Position numbers and translations under genes: made by a program
Notes under the pieces: generated by a model
Seen by the model: the letters and a program-made list of their open reading frames with translations, nothing else
What the model was told of the DNA's origin: nothing
Database searches by the model: none
Shown here: positions 1-5,797 of the stretch, piece by piece
Position numbering within the stretch: the first letter of the stretch is position 1
How the letters are laid out: the number at the start of each line of letters is the position of its first letter
DNA from: Flavisolibacter sp.
GTDB taxonomy: Bacteria; Bacteroidota; Bacteroidia; Chitinophagales; Chitinophagaceae
Direction: 5' to 3'
NCBI GenBank assembly: GCA_017745135.1
Contig: JAGIAB010000112.1
Span: forward strand, 1 to 8,724
Length of the DNA stretch: 8,724 bases

Positions 1-758
1 TTACGTACCTGCGCTGTAAGATTACCGGCCATCTGGTTTACCGAGTCAGTCAAGTCCTTCCACACACCTGCCACACCTTTAACCTTGGCCTGGCCACCAA
101 GTTTTCCTTCTGAGCCTACCTCTCTTGCTACACGGGTTACCTCCATAGAGAAGAGGTTCAACTGTTTCACCATGTCGTTTACCTCTGTTGCAATGCGTGC
201 AAACTCACCTTGCAATATGTGATCTCCAATTTGCAGTGGCATCTCCTGCGAAAGATTTCCCTTAGCCACCGAAGAAATTACGTGGGCTATTTCAATGGTT
301 GGATGTACAAGGTCGGAGATCAAACTATTGATGGATTGCACGGCTGTATCCCATGAGCCCCTTGCTACACGTGGCAACTCAACGCGGTGATTGAGTTTAC
401 CTTGCTTACCGATGATCTTCCTTGCTTCGGTCAATTCCGAAACGAGCAGTTCATTTAATGTAATGATATCGTTAATAGTATCGTATATTTTTCCGGAGAG
501 GCCAATGCCATCACTTGGCATGCGTGCCGAAAAGTTACCATTCCGCACTTCTACCAAAACTTTCAATAATTCCCTGCCATCGATAAAACCATCTATTTCC
601 GCAGGACCATAAACAGTAGAAACACTGTTAGAGGTTTTTGATCCATTGGATTTTCCATTTGTTTTTTTTACGGAAGTTGTTGAAATAGGACCTTCTGCGT
701 TTACAGGGGACACAGGTGCACGGGATGCACCATCGGATTTCGTCTTTTTGCTACTCAT
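1..758 (-). CDS. HAMP-repeat sensor protein, probably hybrid histidine kinase (N-terminal part, truncated by window edge)
   Basis: The reverse strand is open from an ATG at 758 to the left edge, giving 252 codons with no stop. Residues 1-50 are a polar Ser/Lys/Thr/Asn-rich, probably disordered leader. From about residue 60 there are successive HAMP-like units: RNGNFSARMP near 72-81, then PTIEIAHVISSVAKGNLSQ at 153-171, then GEFARIATEVNDMVKQL at 184-200, then a unit with VKGVAGVWKDLTDSVNQMA at 226-244. The pattern of an 'SVAKGNLS' segment, a Gly-Glu turn and 'VNxMVxxL' is that of poly-HAMP proteins related to fungal Nik1/Os-1, which usually continue into GAF, HisKA, HATPase and receiver domains. 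Those domains would lie to the left and are not visible, so kinase activity is inferred from family architecture. No signal peptide or membrane segment is present, so the protein is probably cytosolic. It is transcribed away from the heme-protein gene, and a good Bacteroidota promoter lies just upstream. Confidence 0.88.
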   Translation of the reverse strand, partial: MSSKKTKSDGASRAPVSPVNAEGPISTTSVKKTNGKSNGSKTSNSVSTVYGPAEIDGFIDGRELLKVLVEVRNGNFSARMPSDGIGLSGKIYDTINDIITLNELLVSELTEARKIIGKQGKLNHRVELPRVARGSWDTAVQSINSLISDLVHPTIEIAHVISSVAKGNLSQEMPLQIGDHILQGEFARIATEVNDMVKQLNLFSMEVTRVAREVGSEGKLGGQAKVKGVAGVWKDLTDSVNQMAGNLTAQVR

Positions 759-1187
759 GGTTAAGAGGTAATTGAACTCAAACCTAAAGAAAAAAAGTTT
801 TTTGCAAGAATCTATTTTAGGTTTTTAACGAGATACTCGCAGGGAGGTAATAAAGAAAAAGTTTTAGCCGTTGTAGACAGTTTTAGAGTGAGCTGGCGAA
901 AAGGAAAACGGCACTCAGATATGTCCAGAACATGGTATGAACTACATCAATTGCCTGTTGACAAGACTCAAGGAGTTCAATTGCTGCTTCCATTTAAAAT
1001 ATCTTGGAAAGATCTTCATTATCGGCAATCAATTTTTACTTCGTTTGAAAGATTCGATTTCATTTTCCAATGAAACATTAAATCATTTTCAAGCAATGCC
1101 CTTTCGTCTATGAAGAAATCCTGGCATTTCGCAAAGCAGCATTGATTCGGTTGTAACTTATCAATATCTTCATTTAAAATTCAGGAT
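759..1187. other. Intergenic spacer between divergent genes, no convincing gene
   Basis: This 429-bp spacer separates the divergently transcribed HAMP-kinase and heme-protein genes. The left end carries the kinase promoter at 779-807. The rest is AT-rich with no tRNA-like fold, strong hairpin with T-run, or tandem repeat that I can see. Two short open frames on the plus strand, a GTG-started one at 888-1073 (61 aa) and an ATG-started one at 937-1113 (58 aa), overlap each other in different frames and match no family I recognise, so I do not call either. I found no clear TAnnTTTG element in front of the heme-protein gene. Confidence 0.6.
779..807 (-). promoter_or_regulatory. Bacteroidota-type promoter for the HAMP-repeat kinase gene
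   Basis: Read on the minus strand there is a TTG (807-805), an 18-nt spacer rich in A and T tracts, then TAGGTTTG (786-779), which matches the Bacteroidota sigma-factor -7 element TAnnTTTG at all fixed positions. Transcription would start about 5-8 nt downstream, leaving a leader of roughly 15 nt before the ATG at 758. No Shine-Dalgarno sequence is seen in that leader, which is normal for this phylum. The assignment rests on motif match and position only. Confidence 0.6.
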
Positions 1188-1664
1188 ATGCTCAGGAAGA
1201 TCTTAATAGGCCTGTTGATCGTTTTAATTATTGCTCAATTTATTCAGCCACCAGCCAACAATGATTCACCTGTCACCGCAGACTATATAACACATTCAGT
1301 ACCAGTACCGGATTCTGTAATGGCCTTACTTAAAGTGGCCTGTTACGACTGCCACTCCAACTCCACGAGATATCCCTGGTACAGCAGAATCACACCGGTT
1401 AACTGGTGGTTGTACAATCACATTGAAGAAGGAAAACATCATCTCAATTTTTCTGAATTTAAAGGAAGCTATAAAAGAAAGATGAGAAAACTTGAAGAGA
1501 CTGCAGAACTGACAGAAAAACATGAAATGCCTATCGGCTCCTATTTGTGGATACATAAAGATGCAAGATTGAGCGATGCTCAAAGAAAACTGATTATTGA
1601 CTGGGCCAACAATGCACGAAAGCAATTGATGCAGGACTCGATTCGTAAAGCAAGTATTATGTAA
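1188..1664 (+). CDS. Membrane-anchored c-type heme-binding protein (Haem_bd-like domain)
   Basis: The product is 158 residues. Residues 4-19 form an uncleaved-looking hydrophobic anchor (ILIGLLIVLIIAQFI) followed by a Pro/Asn-rich linker, which places the remainder in the periplasm. The heme-attachment motif CxxCH is C52-Y-D-C-H56, followed by the family signature SNSTRYPWYSRITPVNWW and, downstream, 'HEMPIGSYLWIHKDARLS' at 112-129. M114 in that segment is a plausible distal axial ligand. This layout matches the small 'heme-binding domain' family (PF14376-like) common in Bacteroidota, usually 140-160 residues, so the gene looks complete. The ATG at 1188 places the anchor at the extreme N-terminus. 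The role is unproven; electron transfer or heme-based sensing is the usual guess. The stop codon touches the stop of the convergent NADH dehydrogenase gene with no bases between. Confidence 0.87.
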   Translation: MLRKILIGLLIVLIIAQFIQPPANNDSPVTADYITHSVPVPDSVMALLKVACYDCHSNSTRYPWYSRITPVNWWLYNHIEEGKHHLNFSEFKGSYKRKMRKLEETAELTEKHEMPIGSYLWIHKDARLSDAQRKLIIDWANNARKQLMQDSIRKASIM

Positions 1665-3065
1665 CTATCTGTTGAATCTTGCCGCTTGCCTTAAATCATC
1701 ATCTTCTCTCTTTTGTTCAACGGGCTTTGTGGGCGACCAGTCCTGTGATGGGCGCACCTCCGGCTGCGAAGAGGACGCTGCCTGTGCCGACGCAGATTTT
1801 TTCGGACGATAAAATTCTTTGAAGATTAATCGCAGGTTTTGATCGTAGGTAAAGTAATTGTAGATCCAGTTAATAAAAATCATTAGTTTGTTCTTCACTC
1901 CGAGGATCAAAAACAGGTGAAGGCTCATCCAGATAAACCAGGCAAAAAATCCATTTACGTGAAGCTTCGGTTTAGGAATATCCACCACAGCAAGGTTTCT
2001 TCCTATTGTCGCCATTGAGCCTTTATCATGGTATTCAAATTCGTAAATGCGATTGGATTTGCTTTCCATCAATCGCAGGTTCTTTGCTAAAACATCTGCC
2101 TGCGCAATTGCTACGGAAGCTACTTGTGGATGGCCCTTCGGGTATTTTGGAGTTTCCATATACGCCAAATCACCCAGGGCGTAAACATTATTCATTCCTT
2201 CCACCCTGCAATACCTGTCCACTTTAATGCGGTTACCACGCACAATCAAAGATTTATCAATGCCCTCCGGAACATTTCCTTTGATACCCGCAGCCCATAT
2301 TACCATTTTGGTTGGTATTGTTTTTCCATCACCCAATACAACCTGCTCTCCATCATAATCCTTAACGAGTGAACTTGTCATTACGATAACGCCCATTTTA
2401 TCCAGATAACGACAGGAATCATCGGATGATTTTTCGCTCATGGGGCCCAGTGTTCTTGGCCCGCCTTCCAGCAAATAAATATTCATCTTGCTGAAATCGT
2501 GTTCAGGATAATCCTTTGGCAAAACATATCGCTTCATATCAGCTAATGCTCCCGCTACTTCTACTCCTGTTGGCCCGCCTCCGGCAATCACAATATTCAT
2601 TAGCTTTTGATATTCCAACGGATCTTTCACCAGCAAAGCATCCTCAAAATTTTGAACAAGACGATGCCGGATTTGAAGCGCTTCCACTGTAGACTTCATT
2701 GGAAAAGCCTTGGTGGCAAGGTTTTGATTTCCGAAGAAATTGGTATCAGCACCCATCGCCAAAACCAGGATATCATAGCCAATCTCTTCTGACTCGGTAA
2801 TTATTTTATTCTGCTCAGAAACGACCTGCTTTACTTTTTCAAGACGTATTCTTACATTTTTGCTATTGTGAAAAGCCTTCCGGAGAGGAAAAGAAATATT
2901 ACTCGCATCTAATGCCGCTGTGGCTACCTGGTAAAATAAAGGTTGAAACTGGTGGTAGTTTAATTTATCGATCAATAATATCTCGAAGCCGGGCCTGTTG
3001 TTCAATTTTCTTGCTAATCGTAATCCTGCAAAACCCGCCCCGACAATTACAACTTTTATGGCCAT
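1665..3065 (-). CDS. ndh: Type II NADH dehydrogenase (NDH-2), FAD-dependent NADH:quinone oxidoreductase
   Basis: The 466-residue product is a two-dinucleotide-fold flavoprotein that oxidises cytosolic NADH and passes electrons to the membrane quinone pool without pumping protons. FAD binding is marked by VVIVGAGFAGL at 5-15, the acidic end of the second strand (LLIDK, 30-34) and the late motif VYALGDLAYM at 294-303. NADH binding is marked by NIVIAGGGPTGVEVAGALADM at 157-177; E169 in it corresponds to the conserved quinone-site glutamate of NDH-2. The segment 373-415 (FFAWFIWMSLHLFLILGV, then IFINWIYNYF) is the hydrophobic or amphipathic C-terminal membrane-binding region. Two oddities: the quinone motif reads ASVAIAQA (315-322) rather than canonical AQxAxQ, and residues 421-466 form an unusual polar Ser/Pro/Gln tail with locally higher GC. 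The ATG at 3065 puts the FAD motif at the usual N-terminal position. serA lies 78 bp upstream in the same direction, separated by a heptamer array. Confidence 0.92.
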   Translation of the reverse strand: MAIKVVIVGAGFAGLRLARKLNNRPGFEILLIDKLNYHQFQPLFYQVATAALDASNISFPLRKAFHNSKNVRIRLEKVKQVVSEQNKIITESEEIGYDILVLAMGADTNFFGNQNLATKAFPMKSTVEALQIRHRLVQNFEDALLVKDPLEYQKLMNIVIAGGGPTGVEVAGALADMKRYVLPKDYPEHDFSKMNIYLLEGGPRTLGPMSEKSSDDSCRYLDKMGVIVMTSSLVKDYDGEQVVLGDGKTIPTKMVIWAAGIKGNVPEGIDKSLIVRGNRIKVDRYCRVEGMNNVYALGDLAYMETPKYPKGHPQVASVAIAQADVLAKNLRLMESKSNRIYEFEYHDKGSMATIGRNLAVVDIPKPKLHVNGFFAWFIWMSLHLFLILGVKNKLMIFINWIYNYFTYDQNLRLIFKEFYRPKKSASAQAASSSQPEVRPSQDWSPTKPVEQKREDDDLRQAARFNR

Positions 3066-3079
3066 ATCGTATCATTTAG

Positions 3080-3135
3080 AATTTGCAATTCTCAGTTTGC
3101 AGTTACTGCCAATTGCTAACTGAAAACTGCAAACT
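3080..3135. repeat. Inverted array of eight 7-bp units (4 forward + 4 reverse)
   Basis: The spacer between serA and the NADH dehydrogenase gene divides exactly into eight heptamers. The first four on the plus strand (3080-3107) follow ARTTnnC, for example AATTTGC and AGTTTGC, with the fourth ending in T. The next four (3108-3135) are the same motif reverse-complemented, for example GCTAACT and GCAAACT. Within it, 3094-3104 and 3125-3135 form a perfect 11-bp inverted repeat with a 20-nt loop. A second short dyad, AGAATT-TGC-AATTCT, sits at 3078-3092. On the minus-strand transcript this could fold after the serA stop codon, but no T-run follows, so it is not a standard terminator. Its function is unknown. 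Confidence 0.75.
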
Positions 3136-3143
3136 CTCTCATG

Positions 3144-4376
3144 TTAGTACAATAATCGAACCTTGATTGTACTGGGCACATCTTTCAAAAGTTGTGCAGC
3201 CTGGTTGGATATCTTTTTGTCGACATCCACAACCACATAACCAATACTATCATTTGTTTTCAGATACTGACCGAGGATATTGATCTTATTTTTTGACAAC
3301 TGCGTGTTAATCTGGCTCAACACCCCCGGAATGTTTTTATGAATATGTAATATGCGATGGGCTCCTTCCTGAGGTGGAAGCGCCAATGCGGGAAGCGTTA
3401 CCGAACCCAAAGTGATCCCTTTCTCCAGGTAATTTAAAAGCTTATTACTTACATCTTCGCCAATGTTCTGTTGAGCTTCCTCGGTAGAACCACCAATATG
3501 CGGAGTTAAAATCACATTAGGCAAACCCTGCAAGGGAGAAGTAAAAATGTCGCCATTTTTTTCCGGCTCAACAGGATACACATCGATAGCAGCCCCGGCA
3601 ATTTGCCTGGTTTCTATCGCAAGAGCCAGGTCATCAAGATCAATCACTTCCCCTCTTGCATAATTTATAATGATAGCGCCTTCCTTACAATATTTTAAGT
3701 TTTTGCGATTGATAAGATTCCTGGTTTGTGGAGTATCCGGTACATGCAGTGTAACCACATCAGAATTGCTTAGCACATCTTTCAAGGATTTCATGTCTGT
3801 TGCATTCCCCAACGGAAGTTTGGTTTCCACATCATAAAAAATCACCTTCATACCTAAGGCCTCGGCTAAAACACTTACCTGCGAACCAATATTTCCGTAT
3901 CCAATGATACCTAAGGTTTTTCCACGCAATTCATAGCTGCCTTTTGCATCTTTCATCCAGATACCTTTATGGGCAGCAGTACTTTTATCAGGAATTCTCC
4001 TGATAAGCATTATTGCTGCACCCATCACCAGTTCGGCAACGGAACGGGTATTCGAGTAAGGTGCATTAAATACAGAAACACCATGGTCAGTGGCTGATTG
4101 TAAATCAACCTGGTTGGTACCAATACAAAAACAGCCAATGGCCTGCAGCCTTGATGCGGCTTCTAAAACAGCCGGAGTAATTTGGGATTTGGAACGAATA
4201 CCAAGAATATGAACATTCTTTATGGCATCAATTAATTCATCCTCAGGCAAGGCTTTAGATAAACGCTGAACCTGTGTGTAACCGTTTCTCTGAAAATTCC
4301 TGACAGCAATTTCACTAATATTCTCAAGTAGTAATACGCTGATCTTTTCTTTGGGATAACTTGTTTTGGCTTCCAT
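3144..4376 (-). CDS. serA: D-3-phosphoglycerate dehydrogenase with C-terminal ACT domain
   Basis: The enzyme oxidises 3-phosphoglycerate to 3-phosphohydroxypyruvate with NAD+, the first step of serine synthesis in the cytosol. The 410-residue length equals that of E. coli SerA and the sequence aligns with it end to end. Landmarks are IGCFCIGTNQVDL (80-92), FNAPYSNTRSVAELV (103-117), the Rossmann motif GYGNIG (159-164), and catalytic R241, E270 and H293 (in ARGEV, VEPE and TPHIGGST). The C-terminal ACT domain (about 340-410) keeps H346, N348 and N366, which correspond to the residues that bind the feedback inhibitor L-serine in E. coli, so serine inhibition is likely. The ATG at 4376 gives the E. 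coli-like N-terminus. serC is not adjacent. The gene is divergent from the lipoprotein hydrolase and co-directional with ndh. Confidence 0.95.
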   Translation of the reverse strand: MEAKTSYPKEKISVLLLENISEIAVRNFQRNGYTQVQRLSKALPEDELIDAIKNVHILGIRSKSQITPAVLEAASRLQAIGCFCIGTNQVDLQSATDHGVSVFNAPYSNTRSVAELVMGAAIMLIRRIPDKSTAAHKGIWMKDAKGSYELRGKTLGIIGYGNIGSQVSVLAEALGMKVIFYDVETKLPLGNATDMKSLKDVLSNSDVVTLHVPDTPQTRNLINRKNLKYCKEGAIIINYARGEVIDLDDLALAIETRQIAGAAIDVYPVEPEKNGDIFTSPLQGLPNVILTPHIGGSTEEAQQNIGEDVSNKLLNYLEKGITLGSVTLPALALPPQEGAHRILHIHKNIPGVLSQINTQLSKNKINILGQYLKTNDSIGYVVVDVDKKISNQAAQLLKDVPSTIKVRLLY

Positions 4377-4420
4377 GGCTGCAAATATCAGGCATAAAAT
4401 TTTTGTTCACCGAAATTGGA

Positions 4421-4451
4421 TTTGTTTTTGTGGTTGTTTCGAATAATTTTA
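4421..4451 (+). promoter_or_regulatory. Possible Bacteroidota-type promoter for the serine hydrolase gene
   Basis: TTTG at 4421-4424 is followed by 19 nt and then TAATTTTA at 4444-4451, which matches TAnnTTTG except for the last base. Spacing is as expected for the -33/-7 pair. A start of transcription near 4458 would fall upstream of the TTG start codons at 4482/4488 but downstream of the TTG at 4416, so it favours the shorter reading of the hydrolase. The evidence is a one-mismatch motif in AT-rich DNA. Confidence 0.4.
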
Positions 4452-4487
4452 CCGAATAACCAATTTCATATAGAAAAATTATTGGCT

Positions 4488-5666
4488 TTGAAAACCATCG
4501 TTATCACCCTGTGTCTGGCCATTGGCCTTTGGAGTTGTGAATCTGCTGCGAAAAAATCTGAAAAAAATCAGAAAGATACCGTTATTGCTGCTGCACCAAA
4601 ACCTACCTTAAGTCCTGAGGAGTATAAGCGTTACCACGACATGGTTACCGATTTCGTCGAAAAAAATCTGTCGCCAAGATATTTCAATGGAGGCATTTTA
4701 GTGGCTAAAAACGGGGTACCGGTTTATGAACGCTACACTGGCTTTAGCAATTTGCGCACAAAAGATTCCATGACGGCAGAAACACCCATGCAGGTAGCTT
4801 CTACCGGAAAAACCTTAACAGCCGCTGCCATTTTAAAATTGGTACAGGAAGGCAGAATGGATTTAGATGATCCATTGGAAAAATTCTTTCCAAATTTTCC
4901 CTACCAGGGAGTAACGGTAAAAATGCTGCTTAACCATAGAAGCGGTTTGCCTAACTATCTTTATTATTTTGAACAAAACAAGTGGAAGAGAAATGTTCCG
5001 GCTACCAACCAGGATGTTTTAAATACTTTATACCAGTGGCGTCCACCACTGACCAGCCTAACCGGAAAATACTATCACTATTGCAATACCAATTATGTGG
5101 TGCTGGCTTCTCTTATTGAAAAAGTAAGCGGTGTAACTTACCCGCAATACATGAAAGATAATTTTTTCACTCCATTGGGAATGACGAACACCTTTGTAAA
5201 AACACATGTTGATTCTGCCAGCGTGGTTTATTCATACAAAGCCAATGGAGGTATCTGGATGCCTGATTTTTCGGATGGCCCTTACGGAGATAAAAATATT
5301 TATTCTACCTGCCGCGATCTTTTAAAATGGGACCAGGCCCTGTACGATGGAAGGGTCATTCGCCAGGATCTGCTTGACTCTGCTTTCAAGCCTTATAGTT
5401 TTGAAAAACCCGGGGTAAAAAATTACGGATTGGGATGGCATTTACTTATGCTGCCTAATGATAAGAAAGTAGTTTATCACAACGGCAAATGGCATGGCTT
5501 TACTTCCGCATTTGCACGATTGACAGATGAACGTGTAACCATCATCATGACTTCTAACAAATACAATATGGGTGTGTACGCTATGTCCAAAAAAATGTAC
5601 AACCTGTTTGGCCCTTACGATGGAAGGAATGACAACTCCAACGATGATGAAGGTGGAAGTAAGTAA
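4488..5666 (+). CDS. Lipoprotein serine hydrolase, beta-lactamase class C / penicillin-binding-protein-like family
   Basis: The reading from TTG 4488 gives 392 residues. It starts MKTIVITLCLAIGLWSC, a short lipoprotein signal with lipobox LWSC and lipidated C17, followed by a charged Lys/Glu/Ser linker, so the protein is predicted to be membrane-anchored outside the cytoplasm. The catalytic core carries the three motifs of the PF00144 family: SxxK as S105-T-G-K108, YxN as Y198-C-N200, and HxG as H331-N-G333. The frame remains open upstream to a TTG at 4416, but that adds a 24-residue hydrophobic stretch before the signal peptide and would begin upstream of the likely promoter, so I prefer 4488 (4482 is equally possible). 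No ATG start is available. The family includes esterases, D-aminopeptidases and peptidoglycan carboxypeptidases as well as beta-lactamases, and the substrate cannot be read from the sequence. A heptamer array begins at the base after the stop codon. Confidence 0.87.
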   Translation: MKTIVITLCLAIGLWSCESAAKKSEKNQKDTVIAAAPKPTLSPEEYKRYHDMVTDFVEKNLSPRYFNGGILVAKNGVPVYERYTGFSNLRTKDSMTAETPMQVASTGKTLTAAAILKLVQEGRMDLDDPLEKFFPNFPYQGVTVKMLLNHRSGLPNYLYYFEQNKWKRNVPATNQDVLNTLYQWRPPLTSLTGKYYHYCNTNYVVLASLIEKVSGVTYPQYMKDNFFTPLGMTNTFVKTHVDSASVVYSYKANGGIWMPDFSDGPYGDKNIYSTCRDLLKWDQALYDGRVIRQDLLDSAFKPYSFEKPGVKNYGLGWHLLMLPNDKKVVYHNGKWHGFTSAFARLTDERVTIIMTSNKYNMGVYAMSKKMYNLFGPYDGRNDNSNDDEGGSK

Positions 5667-5708
5667 GGTTGCAGGCTACAAGTTATAAGTTACAGGTTTC
5701 AGGTTACA
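5667..5708 (+). repeat. Direct tandem array of six 7-bp units, consensus RGTTACA
   Basis: Immediately after the serine hydrolase stop codon come six consecutive heptamers in exact 7-bp register, with units such as GGTTGCA, AGTTACA, GGTTTCA and GGTTACA. Each unit differs from the consensus RGTTACA at two positions or fewer. A partial seventh unit follows at 5709. The units resemble those in the serA-ndh spacer. This is not CRISPR, since there are no spacers. Confidence 0.8.
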
Positions 5709-5752
5709 AGGTTAAGTTCTGCTGTTATCCAATAACTCTCTTTTTTGTCATT

Positions 5753-5790
5753 GAAATTTGATGAAGTACTAAGTACTTTGCTTCAAATTC
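5753..5790. promoter_or_regulatory. Nested inverted repeat just upstream of nnr
   Basis: Two nested perfect arm pairs share one centre: AAGTACT (5764-5770) with AGTACTT (5772-5778) around a single A, and AATTTGA (5755-5761) with TCAAATT (5783-5789) outside it. The outer arm ends 8 bp before the GTG start of nnr, and a T5 run lies in between. It could be an operator, a leader hairpin affecting nnr translation, or a weak AT-rich terminator for the hydrolase transcript. The sequence does not decide between these. Confidence 0.5.
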
Positions 5791-5797
5791 CATTTTT

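Noticed and set aside
888..1073. GTG-started open frame of 61 residues on the plus strand in the kinase-heme protein spacer
   Set aside because: No recognisable motif, no promoter or start signal, and it overlaps another short frame; chance opening in AT-rich intergenic DNA is more likely.
937..1113. ATG-started open frame of 58 residues on the plus strand
   Set aside because: Short and unfamiliar, and it competes with the overlapping frame at 888-1073. Nothing supports translation.
1326..1625. 99-residue minus-strand open frame inside the heme-protein gene
   Set aside because: It is antisense to a well-supported gene with a CxxCH motif and has no family resemblance of its own.
3094..3135. 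Intrinsic terminator for serA
   Set aside because: The hairpin arms are perfect over 11 bp, but the loop is long and no T-run follows on the minus strand; kept as a repeat instead.
4412..4467. 8-bp inverted repeat GAAATTGG / CCAATTTC between serA and the serine hydrolase gene
   Set aside because: The arms are 40 bp apart and AT-rich, so this could easily arise by chance and does not suggest a clear operator.
5667..5708. Possible CRISPR-like array
   Set aside because: The units are contiguous heptamers with no spacers, far shorter than CRISPR repeats, and no cas gene is nearby.
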